Part shown: positions 7,878 to 16,026 of the stretch, piece after piece
Layout of the letters: every line of letters starts with the position of its first letter
How positions within the stretch are numbered: position 1 is the first letter of the stretch
Source: Kitasatospora sp. MAP5-34
Lineage (GTDB): Bacteria; Actinomycetota; Actinomycetes; Streptomycetales; Streptomycetaceae
Reading direction: 5' to 3'
Assembly: GCF_029894335.1 (NCBI RefSeq)
Contig: NZ_JARXZC010000020.1
Coordinates: 62,001 to 126,000, forward strand
DNA: 64,000 nt
Made by a program: the position numbers and the translations under genes
The notes under the pieces: model-generated
What the model saw: the letters and a program-made list of their open reading frames with translations, nothing else
Told to the model about the DNA's origin: nothing
Database searches by the model: none

Positions 7878-8140
7878 GCCGCGACGGCGGCGGGCTGCTC
7901 GGCGGCAGCCGCGGCCTTGGCCATCGCGTGCTGCGCCAGGTGGCCGTGGGCCGGCTTGCCGAGCCCGGCCATCGACATCGCCTTGCCGATCACGCCGGCG
8001 AGCACGACGACGACCATGCCGACCCAGAAGAGCCAGACCATGGGGATGATCATGGCGACACCGCTGACCGTGAAACCGACGAAGGCGATGGTCACGCCGG
8101 TCCAGGCTGCGGGGTTGTGGCCGTGCGCTGCTGCCGACAT
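7871..8140 (-). CDS. HGxxPAAW-family small membrane protein
   Basis: 89 residues. The family's N-terminal motif HGHNPAAW follows six residues after the ATG, and two membrane helices follow (TIAFVGFTVSGVAMIIPMVW and WVGMVVVVLAGVIGKAM). The Ala/Gln-rich tail is variable. AAGGAG sits eight bases before the start. The family is a conserved, uncharacterised component of actinomycete trp regions. The stop codon lies inside a short tandem duplication. Confidence 0.85.
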   Translation of the reverse strand: MSAAAHGHNPAAWTGVTIAFVGFTVSGVAMIIPMVWLFWVGMVVVVLAGVIGKAMSMAGLGKPAHGHLAQHAMAKAAAAAEQPAAVAAA

Positions 8141-8279
8141 CTCTGGTACTCCTTGGTTCTACGAGGCCCTGCCGGGCTGCGCGGGGCGCGCAGTGGGGGC
8201 GCCCCGACCGGAGGCCGGGGAGGGTTGACGTCTCCCATTGTGCCGGGCCGGTGCGACCGACCCCAAGCGGGGTCCGGGG

Positions 8280-8909
8280 TCAGCCGGTGGGATCTTCGCC
8301 ACGGTCGAGCGCCTGCCAGAGTTCGGCCGGGGTCCCCGTGGCCGCGGCCGACCGCTCGCGGGCCTTCACCTTCCGGGTCGGGGCGTCGTACCTGGCGCCC
8401 ATCGCGGGCCAGCCGCGCCCGTCCCGCGCGGTCAGCAGGCCCGCCAGCGCCAGCAGCAGCCCACCGGCCAACGCCACCCACGGCCAGGCCGTGTGACCGA
8501 CCTGCTCCGCCTGCGCGCTGACCAGCGCGAGCTTGCGCGCGGCCTCCGAGTCCAGCGCCCCGGTGTCGGCGGCCCCGAGCCCGGCCGAGACGGCCACCCC
8601 GAGACCAGACAGCACCACCAGGACCCCGACCGCGATCCGCCCCGCCCCCCGGACGGCGAACACCGCCACGGCGGCGGCCAGCGCAACCAGCGCCAGCCCA
8701 CCGGGCAGCCCGGAGATGGCACTGCCGGTGACAGTGACCTCCAGCTGCCCCCCGGCCTTCCCCTCCGCCCAGGTCCGCCCGACGGCGGTCAGCACCAGGA
8801 CGGCCCCGAGCGCGGTCAGCAGCAGCATCAGCCCGAGGCTGCGGCGGCCTGCGGGGGCCGGTACGGCCGCAACGGGCTCGTCTGTACGAGGAGAAGGCAG
8901 CGTGGTCAC
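8280..8909 (-). CDS. Trp-region conserved membrane protein (Trp_oprn_chp family)
   Basis: 209 residues with four hydrophobic helices. Two are near residues 25-45 and 68-88; the others are around AVGVLVVLSGLGVAVSAGLG and WPWVALAGGLLLALAGLL. After the last helix comes a basic C-terminal tail with WPAMGARYDAP, the recognisable motif of the family named for its place beside trpE in actinobacteria. Function unknown. It lies 34 bases downstream of the Uma2 gene, so it probably depends on the hisI-trpE transcript. Confidence 0.85.
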   Translation of the reverse strand: MTTLPSPRTDEPVAAVPAPAGRRSLGLMLLLTALGAVLVLTAVGRTWAEGKAGGQLEVTVTGSAISGLPGGLALVALAAAVAVFAVRGAGRIAVGVLVVLSGLGVAVSAGLGAADTGALDSEAARKLALVSAQAEQVGHTAWPWVALAGGLLLALAGLLTARDGRGWPAMGARYDAPTRKVKARERSAAATGTPAELWQALDRGEDPTG

Positions 8910-8943
8910 CCGTCCACTATCCCTGACGCCCCGGGCCGACCCG

Positions 8944-9504
8944 TCAGCTGGGGTCCCTCGGGAAACCGTCGGTGCGGATCACGATCTCCCGGCCTTCGAG
9001 CTGCAGCCGCAGGTCTTCGCCGAAGGGCACCTGCTCGCTGTCCTCGTACCTGCCGGAACGCTGCGGTGCACGGTGGACCGTGCACACGGCCTCGGCCGGA
9101 TCGATGACCACGTAGGTCGGAATCCCGCACTCGGCGTACAGCTTGAGCTTCTTGACGAAGTCGTTGTCCTGGTTCGACTTTGCGACGACCTCGAGCACGG
9201 CTTCGAGGTCGTGCCACTCGTAACGGCCCCGACTGTTGTGCTCCGCCCCCGGGGCGACGACAGCGAGGTCGGGCGCGTAGCCGTACAGAGTGGACGGGAA
9301 ATCCACCATGACGTCGGACAGAATGTCACCCCTGCCCGCCAGTTGCGCCTCGATCTGCGGGGCCGCCTTGAGGATGACCTTCCACTGGGCCATACCCTGT
9401 GGCGTCATGATGATCTTCCCGTCCGTGATCTCCACCCGGTAGCCGCGTGGGAGCTTGAAGCCCTCCACAGCATCCCAAGCGCTCTCCGTGGTCATCGCGG
9501 TCAT
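8944..9504 (-). CDS. Uma2-family (PD-(D/E)XK-like) protein
   Basis: 186 residues. GFKLPRGYRVEITDGKIIMT is the family's opening. YAPDLAVVAP and LEAVLEVVAKS carry the Asp and Glu-x-x-x-Lys of a restriction-endonuclease-like fold, and ECGIPTYVVIDP is the typical closing strand. Streptomyces genomes carry dozens of these; none has a settled biological role. The first ATG has AGGAAGG eight bases upstream. A second ATG three codons on also has a GGAG at good spacing. It lies between trpE and the trp-region membrane protein, as an accessory insertion in a biosynthetic transcript. Confidence 0.85.
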   Translation of the reverse strand: MTAMTTESAWDAVEGFKLPRGYRVEITDGKIIMTPQGMAQWKVILKAAPQIEAQLAGRGDILSDVMVDFPSTLYGYAPDLAVVAPGAEHNSRGRYEWHDLEAVLEVVAKSNQDNDFVKKLKLYAECGIPTYVVIDPAEAVCTVHRAPQRSGRYEDSEQVPFGEDLRLQLEGREIVIRTDGFPRDPS

Positions 9505-9544
9505 CTCCGACGCCTTCCTGTGCGACCAGACATCCCGGCGCCTC

Positions 9545-11059
9545 TCACGATAGCGGCGAGCGCAGCGTGTTGGCCGTGGCGACGGCGCGCAGGACGGCGG
9601 CGGCCTTGTTGCGGCACTCGGTGTCCTCGCTCTCCGGGTCGGAGTCGGCGACCACGCCGGCACCCGCCTGGACGTAGGCGGTGCCGTCGCGCAGGAGTGC
9701 GGTGCGGATGGCGATGGCGGTGTCGGAGTCGCCCGCGAAGTCGAGGTAGCCGACGCAGCCGCCGTAGAGGCCCCGGCGGGTGGGTTCCAGCTCCTCGATG
9801 ATCTGCATCGCGCGCGGCTTCGGCGCGCCCGAGAGGGTGCCGGCCGGGAAGCAGGCGGTGAGGACGTCGAAGGCGGACCGCCCCTCGGCGACCCGGCCGG
9901 TGACGGTGGAGACGATGTGCATCACATGGCTGTACTTCTCGACCGACATGAAGTCGACCACCTCGACACTGCCCGGCTCGCAGACCCGGCCCAGGTCGTT
10001 GCGGCCCAGGTCGACCAGCATCAGGTGTTCGGCCCGCTCCTTGGGGTCGGCGAGCAGTTCGGTGGCGAGTTCGGCGTCCTCGTGCGGGTTGGCGCCCCGG
10101 TGCCTGGTCCCGGCGATCGGATGCACCATCGCCTGACCCCCCGCCACCTTGACCAGCGCCTCCGGGCTGGAGCCGACCACGTCGAAGCCGCCGTCAGCCG
10201 TGCCGTCCGGACCCGGGAAGCGGAAGAGGTACATGTAGGGGCTCGGGTTGGTGGTGCGCAGAACGCGGTAGACGTCGAGCGCCGAGGCCGGGCAGGGCGC
10301 CTCGAAGCGCTGCGAGGGGACGACCTGGAAGGCCTCGCCGGCCCGGATCCGCTCCTTGATCTCCAGTACGGCGGCCCGGTACGGCGCTCCGCCGAAGGGT
10401 GAGTGGGCGTCAACGGCGGTGGGGGTGAAGGTCGCCAGGCCCGGGTCGACCGGGCGGGCGAGGTCGGATTCCATGGCGTCGAGGCGGGCGACGGCGTCCG
10501 CGTACGCCTCGTCCACGCCGCTCGCCAGGTCGTTCTGGTTCACGGCGTTGGCGATCAGCAGCACCGAGCCGTCCGAGTGGTCCAGGACGGCCAGATCGGT
10601 GGCGAGCAGCATCGTGAGCTCGGGGAGCTTCAAGTCGTCCGGGGTCAGCTCGGGCAGCTTCTCCAGGCGGCGGACGATGTCGTAGCCGAGGTAGCCGACC
10701 AGGCCACCGGTGAGCGGCGGGAGGCCGTCGTCGGCGTGGCGCGGGGTGTGCAGCGCCGTCAGGGTGGCCCGCAGCACCTCCAGCGGGTCGCCGTCCACCG
10801 GGATGCCGACCGGCGGCGCGCCCTGCCAGCGGGCGTTGCCGTCCGGGTCGACGGTGAGGGCGGCCGCGCTGCGGACGCCGACGAAGGAATACCGGGACCA
10901 GGTGCCCTGCTCGGCCGACTCCAGCAGGAAGGTCCCCGGGCGTTCGTCGGCCAGACTCCGGTACAGGCCGATGGGGGTGAGGCCGTCCGCGAGGAGCCGG
11001 CGGGTGACCGGGATGACCCGGGTGTCTACGGCGAGCTTGCGGAAGGCCTCAAGGTCCAT
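9545..11059 (-). CDS. trpE: Anthranilate synthase component I
   Basis: Converts chorismate to anthranilate with ammonia from the glutaminase subunit, which is not in this window. 504 residues. The tryptophan-binding LLESA is near the N-terminus, and the chorismate-binding motifs GRNDLGRVCEPGSVEV and LSGAPKPRAMQIIEELEP are near the C-terminus. ATG (MDLEAFRK) is preferred over a GTG four codons upstream by comparison with Streptomyces TrpE. The gene begins 43 bases after hisI, so there is no room for the trpL-type leader peptide seen in some Streptomyces. Feedback inhibition by tryptophan is expected from the LLESA site. Confidence 0.95.
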   Translation of the reverse strand: MDLEAFRKLAVDTRVIPVTRRLLADGLTPIGLYRSLADERPGTFLLESAEQGTWSRYSFVGVRSAAALTVDPDGNARWQGAPPVGIPVDGDPLEVLRATLTALHTPRHADDGLPPLTGGLVGYLGYDIVRRLEKLPELTPDDLKLPELTMLLATDLAVLDHSDGSVLLIANAVNQNDLASGVDEAYADAVARLDAMESDLARPVDPGLATFTPTAVDAHSPFGGAPYRAAVLEIKERIRAGEAFQVVPSQRFEAPCPASALDVYRVLRTTNPSPYMYLFRFPGPDGTADGGFDVVGSSPEALVKVAGGQAMVHPIAGTRHRGANPHEDAELATELLADPKERAEHLMLVDLGRNDLGRVCEPGSVEVVDFMSVEKYSHVMHIVSTVTGRVAEGRSAFDVLTACFPAGTLSGAPKPRAMQIIEELEPTRRGLYGGCVGYLDFAGDSDTAIAIRTALLRDGTAYVQAGAGVVADSDPESEDTECRNKAAAVLRAVATANTLRSPLS

Positions 11060-11102
11060 GGGATTCAGCACCGTTCAGGGTTGGTGGACAGTGTGGAGAA
11101 GA

Positions 11103-11477
11103 TTACCGAGCGAGCGGCAGGACGTCTTCGTCGAAGCAGGTCCGCGCGCCGGTGTGGCAGGCCGCGCCGACCTGGTCGACCTGGACGAGCAGGGTGTCGC
11201 CGTCGCAGTCCAGCGCGACCGCCTTGACGTGCTGGAAGTGACCGGAGGTGTCGCCCTTGACCCAGTACTCGCTACGGCTGCGGCTCCAGTAGGTGCAGCG
11301 GCCGGTGGTCAGGGTGCGGTGCAGCGCCTCGTCGTCCATCCAGCCGAGCATCAGCACCTCGCCGGTGTCGTGCTGCTGCGCGACGGCAGGGAGCAGGCCG
11401 TCCTCGGTGCGCTTGAGGCGGGCGGCGATGGCGGGATCGAGGGCGGTGCTGCCGGGGGCGGCGGGTGTGGTGGACAT
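11103..11477 (-). CDS. hisI: Phosphoribosyl-AMP cyclohydrolase
   Basis: Third step of histidine synthesis, opening the adenine ring of PR-AMP. 124 residues, the usual length for a stand-alone HisI. YWSRSRSEYWVKGDTSGH is the active-site loop. The zinc and magnesium ligands are in DCDGD and CHTGARTCF. The ATG encoding MSTTPAAPG is chosen; seven extra codons upstream are not supported. It is separated from the main his operon by about 7 kb of accessory genes and sits directly before trpE. Confidence 0.94.
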   Translation of the reverse strand: MSTTPAAPGSTALDPAIAARLKRTEDGLLPAVAQQHDTGEVLMLGWMDDEALHRTLTTGRCTYWSRSRSEYWVKGDTSGHFQHVKAVALDCDGDTLLVQVDQVGAACHTGARTCFDEDVLPLAR

Positions 11478-11511
11478 GCGCCCATTGTCGCAGCCCACGT
11501 CCGACGCTCGG

Positions 11512-11982
11512 CTACTCCGAGCTCGCGCACCCGTCCGGCCAGACCACCTGCACGTACAGCCCGGCCCGCCGCGCGGCCGCCACCACCTCGGCGGCCTCGC
11601 TGCCGGGGCGGCCGTCCCAGACGGCGATCACCTCGTCGACCATGCCCACCAGCGCCCGGCAGGTGTCGTCGCCGAACCCGCCCAGCTCGACGGGTGCCAG
11701 CCGGTGCACGGCGTTGGCCTCGTTCAGCAGCCGCTGCCGCGTCCTGCTGCCGGGCCCCGCGAAAGCTCCGGCCCGGCCGGCGCTCGCCGAGACGATGACC
11801 TCCACCTTGCCGCCGTGGTCGAGCACCGCCTGCGCGAACCACGTCTCCGGGCCCTCCCGCAGACAGGTCACACCGATCAGCTCGTAACTGCCGAAAACCG
11901 TTACCAGCTGCCACATTTCGCCGCGCACCAGCATCTCGGTGATCTCCGAGAGACCCTCGTGCCCGATGATTCCGACTCGCAT
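11512..11982 (-). CDS. Rossmann-like (SLOG/DprA-like) protein of unknown function
   Basis: 156 residues. It opens with MRVGIIGHEGLSE, a beta-strand and glycine-rich loop like that of SLOG/DprA-type nucleotide-binding folds. It continues with a strand followed by VTCLREGPETWFAQAVLDHG, and later DEVIAVWDGRPGSEAAEVV before the last strand (LYVQVVWPDG). This order (GxxGH..., conserved Glu/Asp in the WDG loop) resembles nucleotide-sensing SLOG proteins, so a ligand-binding or nucleoside-processing role is plausible but not shown. It lies 34 bases upstream of hisI on the same strand. Confidence 0.65.
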   Translation of the reverse strand: MRVGIIGHEGLSEITEMLVRGEMWQLVTVFGSYELIGVTCLREGPETWFAQAVLDHGGKVEVIVSASAGRAGAFAGPGSRTRQRLLNEANAVHRLAPVELGGFGDDTCRALVGMVDEVIAVWDGRPGSEAAEVVAAARRAGLYVQVVWPDGCASSE

Positions 11983-12067
11983 CAGATACCTCTTGATCCG
12001 GGTCGTGCCGTGCGAAGCCTACGGCCTGGCCGGCCGTCGGCGCAGCCCCCGTCCCGCCCCCGGATCG

Positions 12068-12733
12068 TCAGACCTTCCCGGGCGTGTGCGGGCCGAGGCA
12101 GGCGAGGTAGTGGTAGGTCTTGCCGTTGTAGTGGTAGATGCCGTTGTAGCTGCCGATCGCGCCGGGCACATTGCTGCAGCTGGAGAGCAGCACGGACTCG
12201 TACCGCTTGAGGACGACCGAGTCCGCCTCGGCGGACGAGCAGCTGACGATCTTCGAGTCGTTGGACGGGGAGTACTTGAGGCAGTCTCCGACCCGCGCAC
12301 CGTGACCGGTGCCGGAGGCGGACTTCCAGAAGCCAACCACGACCGCGATGACGATCACAGCGGCGGCGACCCCGAAGAAGGTCTTCGCCTTCCAGCTGAG
12401 GCCCTGCTTGGTCGGCGGCGGCGGGACCGGCGCTCCGTAGCCGGGCTGGCCGTATCCCTGCTGACCGTAGCCCTGTTGACCGTATCCCTGCTGACCGTAC
12501 AGCGGCTGGCCGTAGCCGGGCTGACCGTTCGGCTGCTGACCGTACGCCGGCCCGGGGAAGGCCGGCTGGCCGTAGGCAGGCGGGGGCTGGCCGCCCGAAC
12601 CGTACGGCTGGGCCGGCGGTTGCAGCTGTGGTTGCGGCTGCGGTTGTGCGGGCGGATAGCCGTACTGCGGCTGCCCGGGCTCCGGCGGGCCGTACTGCGG
12701 CGGGCCGAACGAGTGGGGCGGTGGTGTGGTCAT
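12068..12733 (-). CDS. LppU/SCO3897-like membrane protein with a proline-tyrosine-rich N-terminus
   Basis: 221 residues. The first 110 are a cytosolic Pro/Gly/Gln/Tyr-rich region containing four near-perfect GYGQQ units. Then come a basic stop (KQGLSWKAK), one membrane helix, and an outer domain starting RVGDCLKYS with paired cysteines (CLK..CSS..CSN..CLG). The VGDC opening matches LppU-type domains. GGGGGA precedes the ATG at close spacing. The tyrosine repeats resemble tails that scaffold membrane complexes. Function unknown. Confidence 0.75.
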   Translation of the reverse strand: MTTPPPHSFGPPQYGPPEPGQPQYGYPPAQPQPQPQLQPPAQPYGSGGQPPPAYGQPAFPGPAYGQQPNGQPGYGQPLYGQQGYGQQGYGQQGYGQPGYGAPVPPPPTKQGLSWKAKTFFGVAAAVIVIAVVVGFWKSASGTGHGARVGDCLKYSPSNDSKIVSCSSAEADSVVLKRYESVLLSSCSNVPGAIGSYNGIYHYNGKTYHYLACLGPHTPGKV

Positions 12734-12930
12734 CAGATCCCCCGAAAAGTGACTGCGATTATGTCGGCACCTTAGCGATCCGAACACCGGCCCGGGTGCC
12801 GATCCCCCGACGGTGCGTAATCGGCCTGCGATAGCTTTTCATGGACGACACCTGCGAACACCAGTTGCGAACACCAGTACAGCGACCGCCGCCACCGAGC
12901 CGGCTGCGGCCGGATCGAGGAGGACCTCGT

Positions 12931-13653
12931 TTGAGCACCTACCAGCAGCAGCCCGGGTGGACCCCTGGGTGGGGTGGCGCCCCCGCACCCCTCGGGCACC
13001 CCGCACTGCAGCAGACCGCAGCTCCGCACCTGCGCCCGGGCGAGGCGCTGCTCGGCGTGTTCGCGATCGCCCTCGACCCGCTCCTGCCGCTCTACAGCGT
13101 CAACTGGGAGCAGACCGGAAGCGACCTGCTGTGGGCGCCGGTGCGGCTGCTCGTCCGGTTCCTGCGCGGTTTCTGGCGGGGGCTCTGCACCTACTTCATG
13201 CCCCGCTGGCTGGTGGAGATCCTGATGCCCGACCTGCTGTACCGCCGGCCGTACGGGCTGCGCCTGGAGCGGCGGGCGTACCGCGCGATCCGGCGCCCGC
13301 TGCACGGCGGCTCCTGGAGCGGCGGCGAGAACAGCATGGCCTGGGCGGTGTGGAAGGCCGTCCGGACCACCCCGGGCGAGACCCTCAAGGCCGACCACGA
13401 CGACTTCACCCTGGTGCTGACCGACCAGCGGATGCTGCTCCTGAGCCGGATGTGGGGGCACGAGCGGCACGAGACCTACCGCGCCACCGGCCTGCTCGAA
13501 CTGCCGCGCGGCACCTACGGGTTGCGCCGCGACACACCCAACTCGATCGTCACCCGCCGACTCGACCTGAGCTTCAGCGACGGCTCGTGGATCGCGCTCG
13601 ACCTGCAGAGCAGCGACGAGGCGGAGCAGGGGCTGAAAGCCCTGCTGGGCTGA
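12931..13653 (+). CDS. Conserved actinomycete protein of unknown function
   Basis: 240 residues from a TTG start, decided by GAGGAGG seven bases upstream; the longer frame from 12841 has no ribosome site. A short Gln/Gly/Pro-rich lead (LSTYQQQPGW) precedes a hydrophobic, Trp/Arg-rich region (LVRFLRGFWRGLCTYFMPRW). The C-terminal half is beta-rich and resembles a PH-like domain (DFTLVLTDQRMLLLSRMW, then SDGSWIALDLQSSDEAEQGL). It likely associates with the membrane surface. I do not recognise a named family. It is divergent from the LppU-like gene. Confidence 0.75.
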   Translation: MSTYQQQPGWTPGWGGAPAPLGHPALQQTAAPHLRPGEALLGVFAIALDPLLPLYSVNWEQTGSDLLWAPVRLLVRFLRGFWRGLCTYFMPRWLVEILMPDLLYRRPYGLRLERRAYRAIRRPLHGGSWSGGENSMAWAVWKAVRTTPGETLKADHDDFTLVLTDQRMLLLSRMWGHERHETYRATGLLELPRGTYGLRRDTPNSIVTRRLDLSFSDGSWIALDLQSSDEAEQGLKALLG

Positions 13654-13696
13654 TCGACCCGCTCAGTTCCAACCCGCCCGCAACACCCGGGACGAG

Positions 13697-13723
13697 GGGG
13701 CACCGTGACCGCCACGGTGCCCC
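13697..13723. terminator. Bidirectional hairpin terminator
   Basis: GGGGCACCGTG and CACGGTGCCCC form an 11-bp perfect stem around a five-base loop. It sits between the ends of two convergent genes (stops at 13653 and 13733) and is followed by TT on the plus strand. Confidence 0.85.
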
Positions 13724-13732
13724 TTCGCGGCG

Positions 13733-15499
13733 TCAGCCGAAGGCCTGCTCGATCCGGGACGTGTCGACCCGGTACGGCGCGGGTTCGGTCTCGACACCCA
13801 TGTCGTGCGCGAGTTCGCCCTCGACGGCGGACTTGTTGGTGTCGCTGGTGAGGCCGGCCTGGGCCGCTCCCCAGGCCGACTTGCCGGCCGCCCCGCCGAG
13901 GCCCTTGAAGCTCAGGTCGCCGGTCTGCACCGGGTCGTCCGAGCCGATGCCGAGCGCGTCCTTGACCCCGTCCTGGGCCAGACCCGTCAGCTTGCCGTCG
14001 GCGATCGAGACGCCCTTGCGGACCGCGTAGTCCTTCAGGCCGTCCCCGACGCCCGAGAGCGACCGGTTCTTGAAGGCGTCCTTGCCCAGCTTGCCGAGAC
14101 CGTCGCCGGCCTTCTCGAAGTCCCGGAGTTCCTGGGCCGCGGCCTTGACCTTCTTGAGGTCGCCGAGTGCCTTCTTGGCCGTCTCGACGTTCCGCACCGC
14201 CTTCACGGCGGAGCCCAGTTCCTTGAGCGCCTTCAGGAGCTTCTCGAGAGTCTCGGCCAGCTTGGTGGACACCCGGGCGACCCGGGCCACGTAGACCGCG
14301 ATCTCGCCCTCGGTGAGCAGCGCGTCGGCGATGACGCCGATACCCGCCGTGAAGACGGCGATCACGGCCTCAGCGGCCAGCGAGGCGATCAGTGCCTCGA
14401 TCGCCTCGCTGATGATCTCGATGACCATGCCCTCGGCCATCGCGCACTCCTGGGCGCACTGGCCGATGATCTGCGCCGTCTGGAGCATCCCGTCGGCGGT
14501 GGAGTCGAGGGCCTCGACCACCTCGCCCATGTGACGCCCGAAGGAGTCCGACGCGGCGCCCTCCCACTGCCCGGCCAACTGCTGGGCACCGACCCGCAGT
14601 TGCTCCGACACCAGCTGCGCGTCCTTCGCCCGTGCCTGCCACTCCTGGGCAGCGGCGTTCAGCTGCGCGAGGTCACCGGTGACCTTCTCCAGCTCGTCCA
14701 TCAGGCCGGACTTCTCGAGCGCGTACTGGACGGCCTCGTCCAGCATCCCGCCCAGTCCGCCCCTGGAGGGGTGGGTGGCCTCGGCGATCGGAGCCATCGG
14801 CGCCGGGGGGCTCGCCTGGGCCCAGGCGTAGGCGTTGCTCCCGGACGACATGGAGACCTGCGGAATCGACGGTCCCTGGTAGGGGCCGCCGCTCATGTAC
14901 GGACCGCCCGCCGCGCCGACCACGCCGCCCGCCACCGCTCCGACGCCCCCGCCGGCGGCCGCCCCGGCCGCCCCGGTCCCGCCGTCACCGAGCGAGTCCA
15001 GACCCGTGGAGGGCCCGCCTTCGCCACCGACCCCGCCACCGGCCTCGCCACCGGCCGCTCCACCGCCGTCACCGCTGCCTTCGCCCCCGGCGGCACCGCC
15101 GCCTTCACCGCCGGCGCCCTCACCGTCCTTCCCGAAGAGCTTCTCGTTGGTCCAGTCGCCGGCCTTCTCCCCGACCTTCGTGCCGACCTTGTCCTTGAAG
15201 CTCTCGCCCGCCTTCTGCGCGAGGCCCGCGAACAGGCCCTGCTTCGGCTCGCCGCCCGCCTCGCCGTCATCTCCGGGCGTGGGCGCGGGTTCGGGTGCCG
15301 GTTCGGGCGCGGGTGCGGGTGCGGGGTCCTCGCCCCTCGGCACCGTGGGGTGGTGGTGCACGACGGGCTCGGTGGGCTGGGCCGGTCCGCCGCCCCAGGA
15401 GTGGCCGGGCTGCCGGGGGTCGACCGGCCGGTGCTCGGGTTCCGGCTCCCGCGTCGGCGTGTGCCCGTGCGCGTGCTCAGCCGTGTGGTGCGTGCTCAC
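13733..15499 (-). CDS. Large WXG-domain protein (type VII secretion-associated)
   Basis: 588 residues. Residues 1-90 are His/Pro/Glu-rich. Residues 120-200 are a Gly/Ala-rich stretch. From 250 to 350 there is a helical hairpin with the Trp-x-Gly turn (LAGQWEGAASDSF, W312), typical of WXG100 domains. Residues 355-410 are hydrophobic, followed by amphipathic Lys/Leu/Glu-rich helices and a C-terminal part without a recognised toxin domain. The GTG start overlaps the stop of the EspC-like gene as GTGA, so the two are co-translated. It may be a secreted partner or a membrane-interacting effector. No type VII ATPase is in the window. Confidence 0.75.
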   Translation of the reverse strand: MSTHHTAEHAHGHTPTREPEPEHRPVDPRQPGHSWGGGPAQPTEPVVHHHPTVPRGEDPAPAPAPEPAPEPAPTPGDDGEAGGEPKQGLFAGLAQKAGESFKDKVGTKVGEKAGDWTNEKLFGKDGEGAGGEGGGAAGGEGSGDGGGAAGGEAGGGVGGEGGPSTGLDSLGDGGTGAAGAAAGGGVGAVAGGVVGAAGGPYMSGGPYQGPSIPQVSMSSGSNAYAWAQASPPAPMAPIAEATHPSRGGLGGMLDEAVQYALEKSGLMDELEKVTGDLAQLNAAAQEWQARAKDAQLVSEQLRVGAQQLAGQWEGAASDSFGRHMGEVVEALDSTADGMLQTAQIIGQCAQECAMAEGMVIEIISEAIEALIASLAAEAVIAVFTAGIGVIADALLTEGEIAVYVARVARVSTKLAETLEKLLKALKELGSAVKAVRNVETAKKALGDLKKVKAAAQELRDFEKAGDGLGKLGKDAFKNRSLSGVGDGLKDYAVRKGVSIADGKLTGLAQDGVKDALGIGSDDPVQTGDLSFKGLGGAAGKSAWGAAQAGLTSDTNKSAVEGELAHDMGVETEPAPYRVDTSRIEQAFG

Positions 15500-15810
15500 T
15501 GTCCGCCCCCGAGACCTGCGCTGATCGCCTGATCCTGCTCGGCGTAGTTCTGCGCTGTGTAGTTGAGCCCGTCGGCAGTGCCTGTCAGGGCCTGCACGAG
15601 GTCATTGAGATTCTGGCTGCTCGCACTGGCGTGCTCCTGGTAGACCTGTGCCAGATTCTGGGCGTTCGGCAGGTGCCCGAAGGCGTCTGCCGATATGGCG
15701 ATCCCAGCTGTCGCCGACTGGATCTGCCCCAGCTGCTCGGACTGCCCTGTGACCGTTGCCGCATATCCGCTGATCGCTCCGGGTTGTACCCGGAACCCCG
15801 TGTCCCCCAT
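15496..15810 (-). CDS. EspC-like type VII secretion protein
   Basis: 104 residues, all-helical, no signal peptide. It reads MGDTGFRVQPGAISGYAAT, then ADAFGHLPNAQNLAQVY, then ALTGTADGLNYTAQNYAEQD. The F-G-x-L turn and the closing Y-x-x-x-D of the second helix match the EspC-like proteins co-secreted by type VII systems. It is translationally coupled to the large WXG protein, suggesting they form a heterodimer. Confidence 0.75.
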   Translation of the reverse strand: MGDTGFRVQPGAISGYAATVTGQSEQLGQIQSATAGIAISADAFGHLPNAQNLAQVYQEHASASSQNLNDLVQALTGTADGLNYTAQNYAEQDQAISAGLGGGQ

Positions 15811-16026
15811 GGCAAGTGTCCTTCATATAGCCGCTATTCAGCGGCTTATCCTACTGACGCACCATCCACCAGGAGTACCAGGGTCGGCTACCCGCCAGGA
15901 ACCTGCACGCCACCCGCACAGGTCTGCGGACCGCCCCGAACGGAACCCGCGAATCCGTGGCGCCCCCCGCGCCGGGCCACCAGAATGGGCGGTGACGGGT
16001 GGGCGGATTGAGGGGGACGGTCGGGG

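Noticed and set aside
12460..12510. Possible CRISPR-like short repeats
   Set aside because: They are in-frame codon repeats encoding GYGQQ units of the LppU-like protein, with no spacers.
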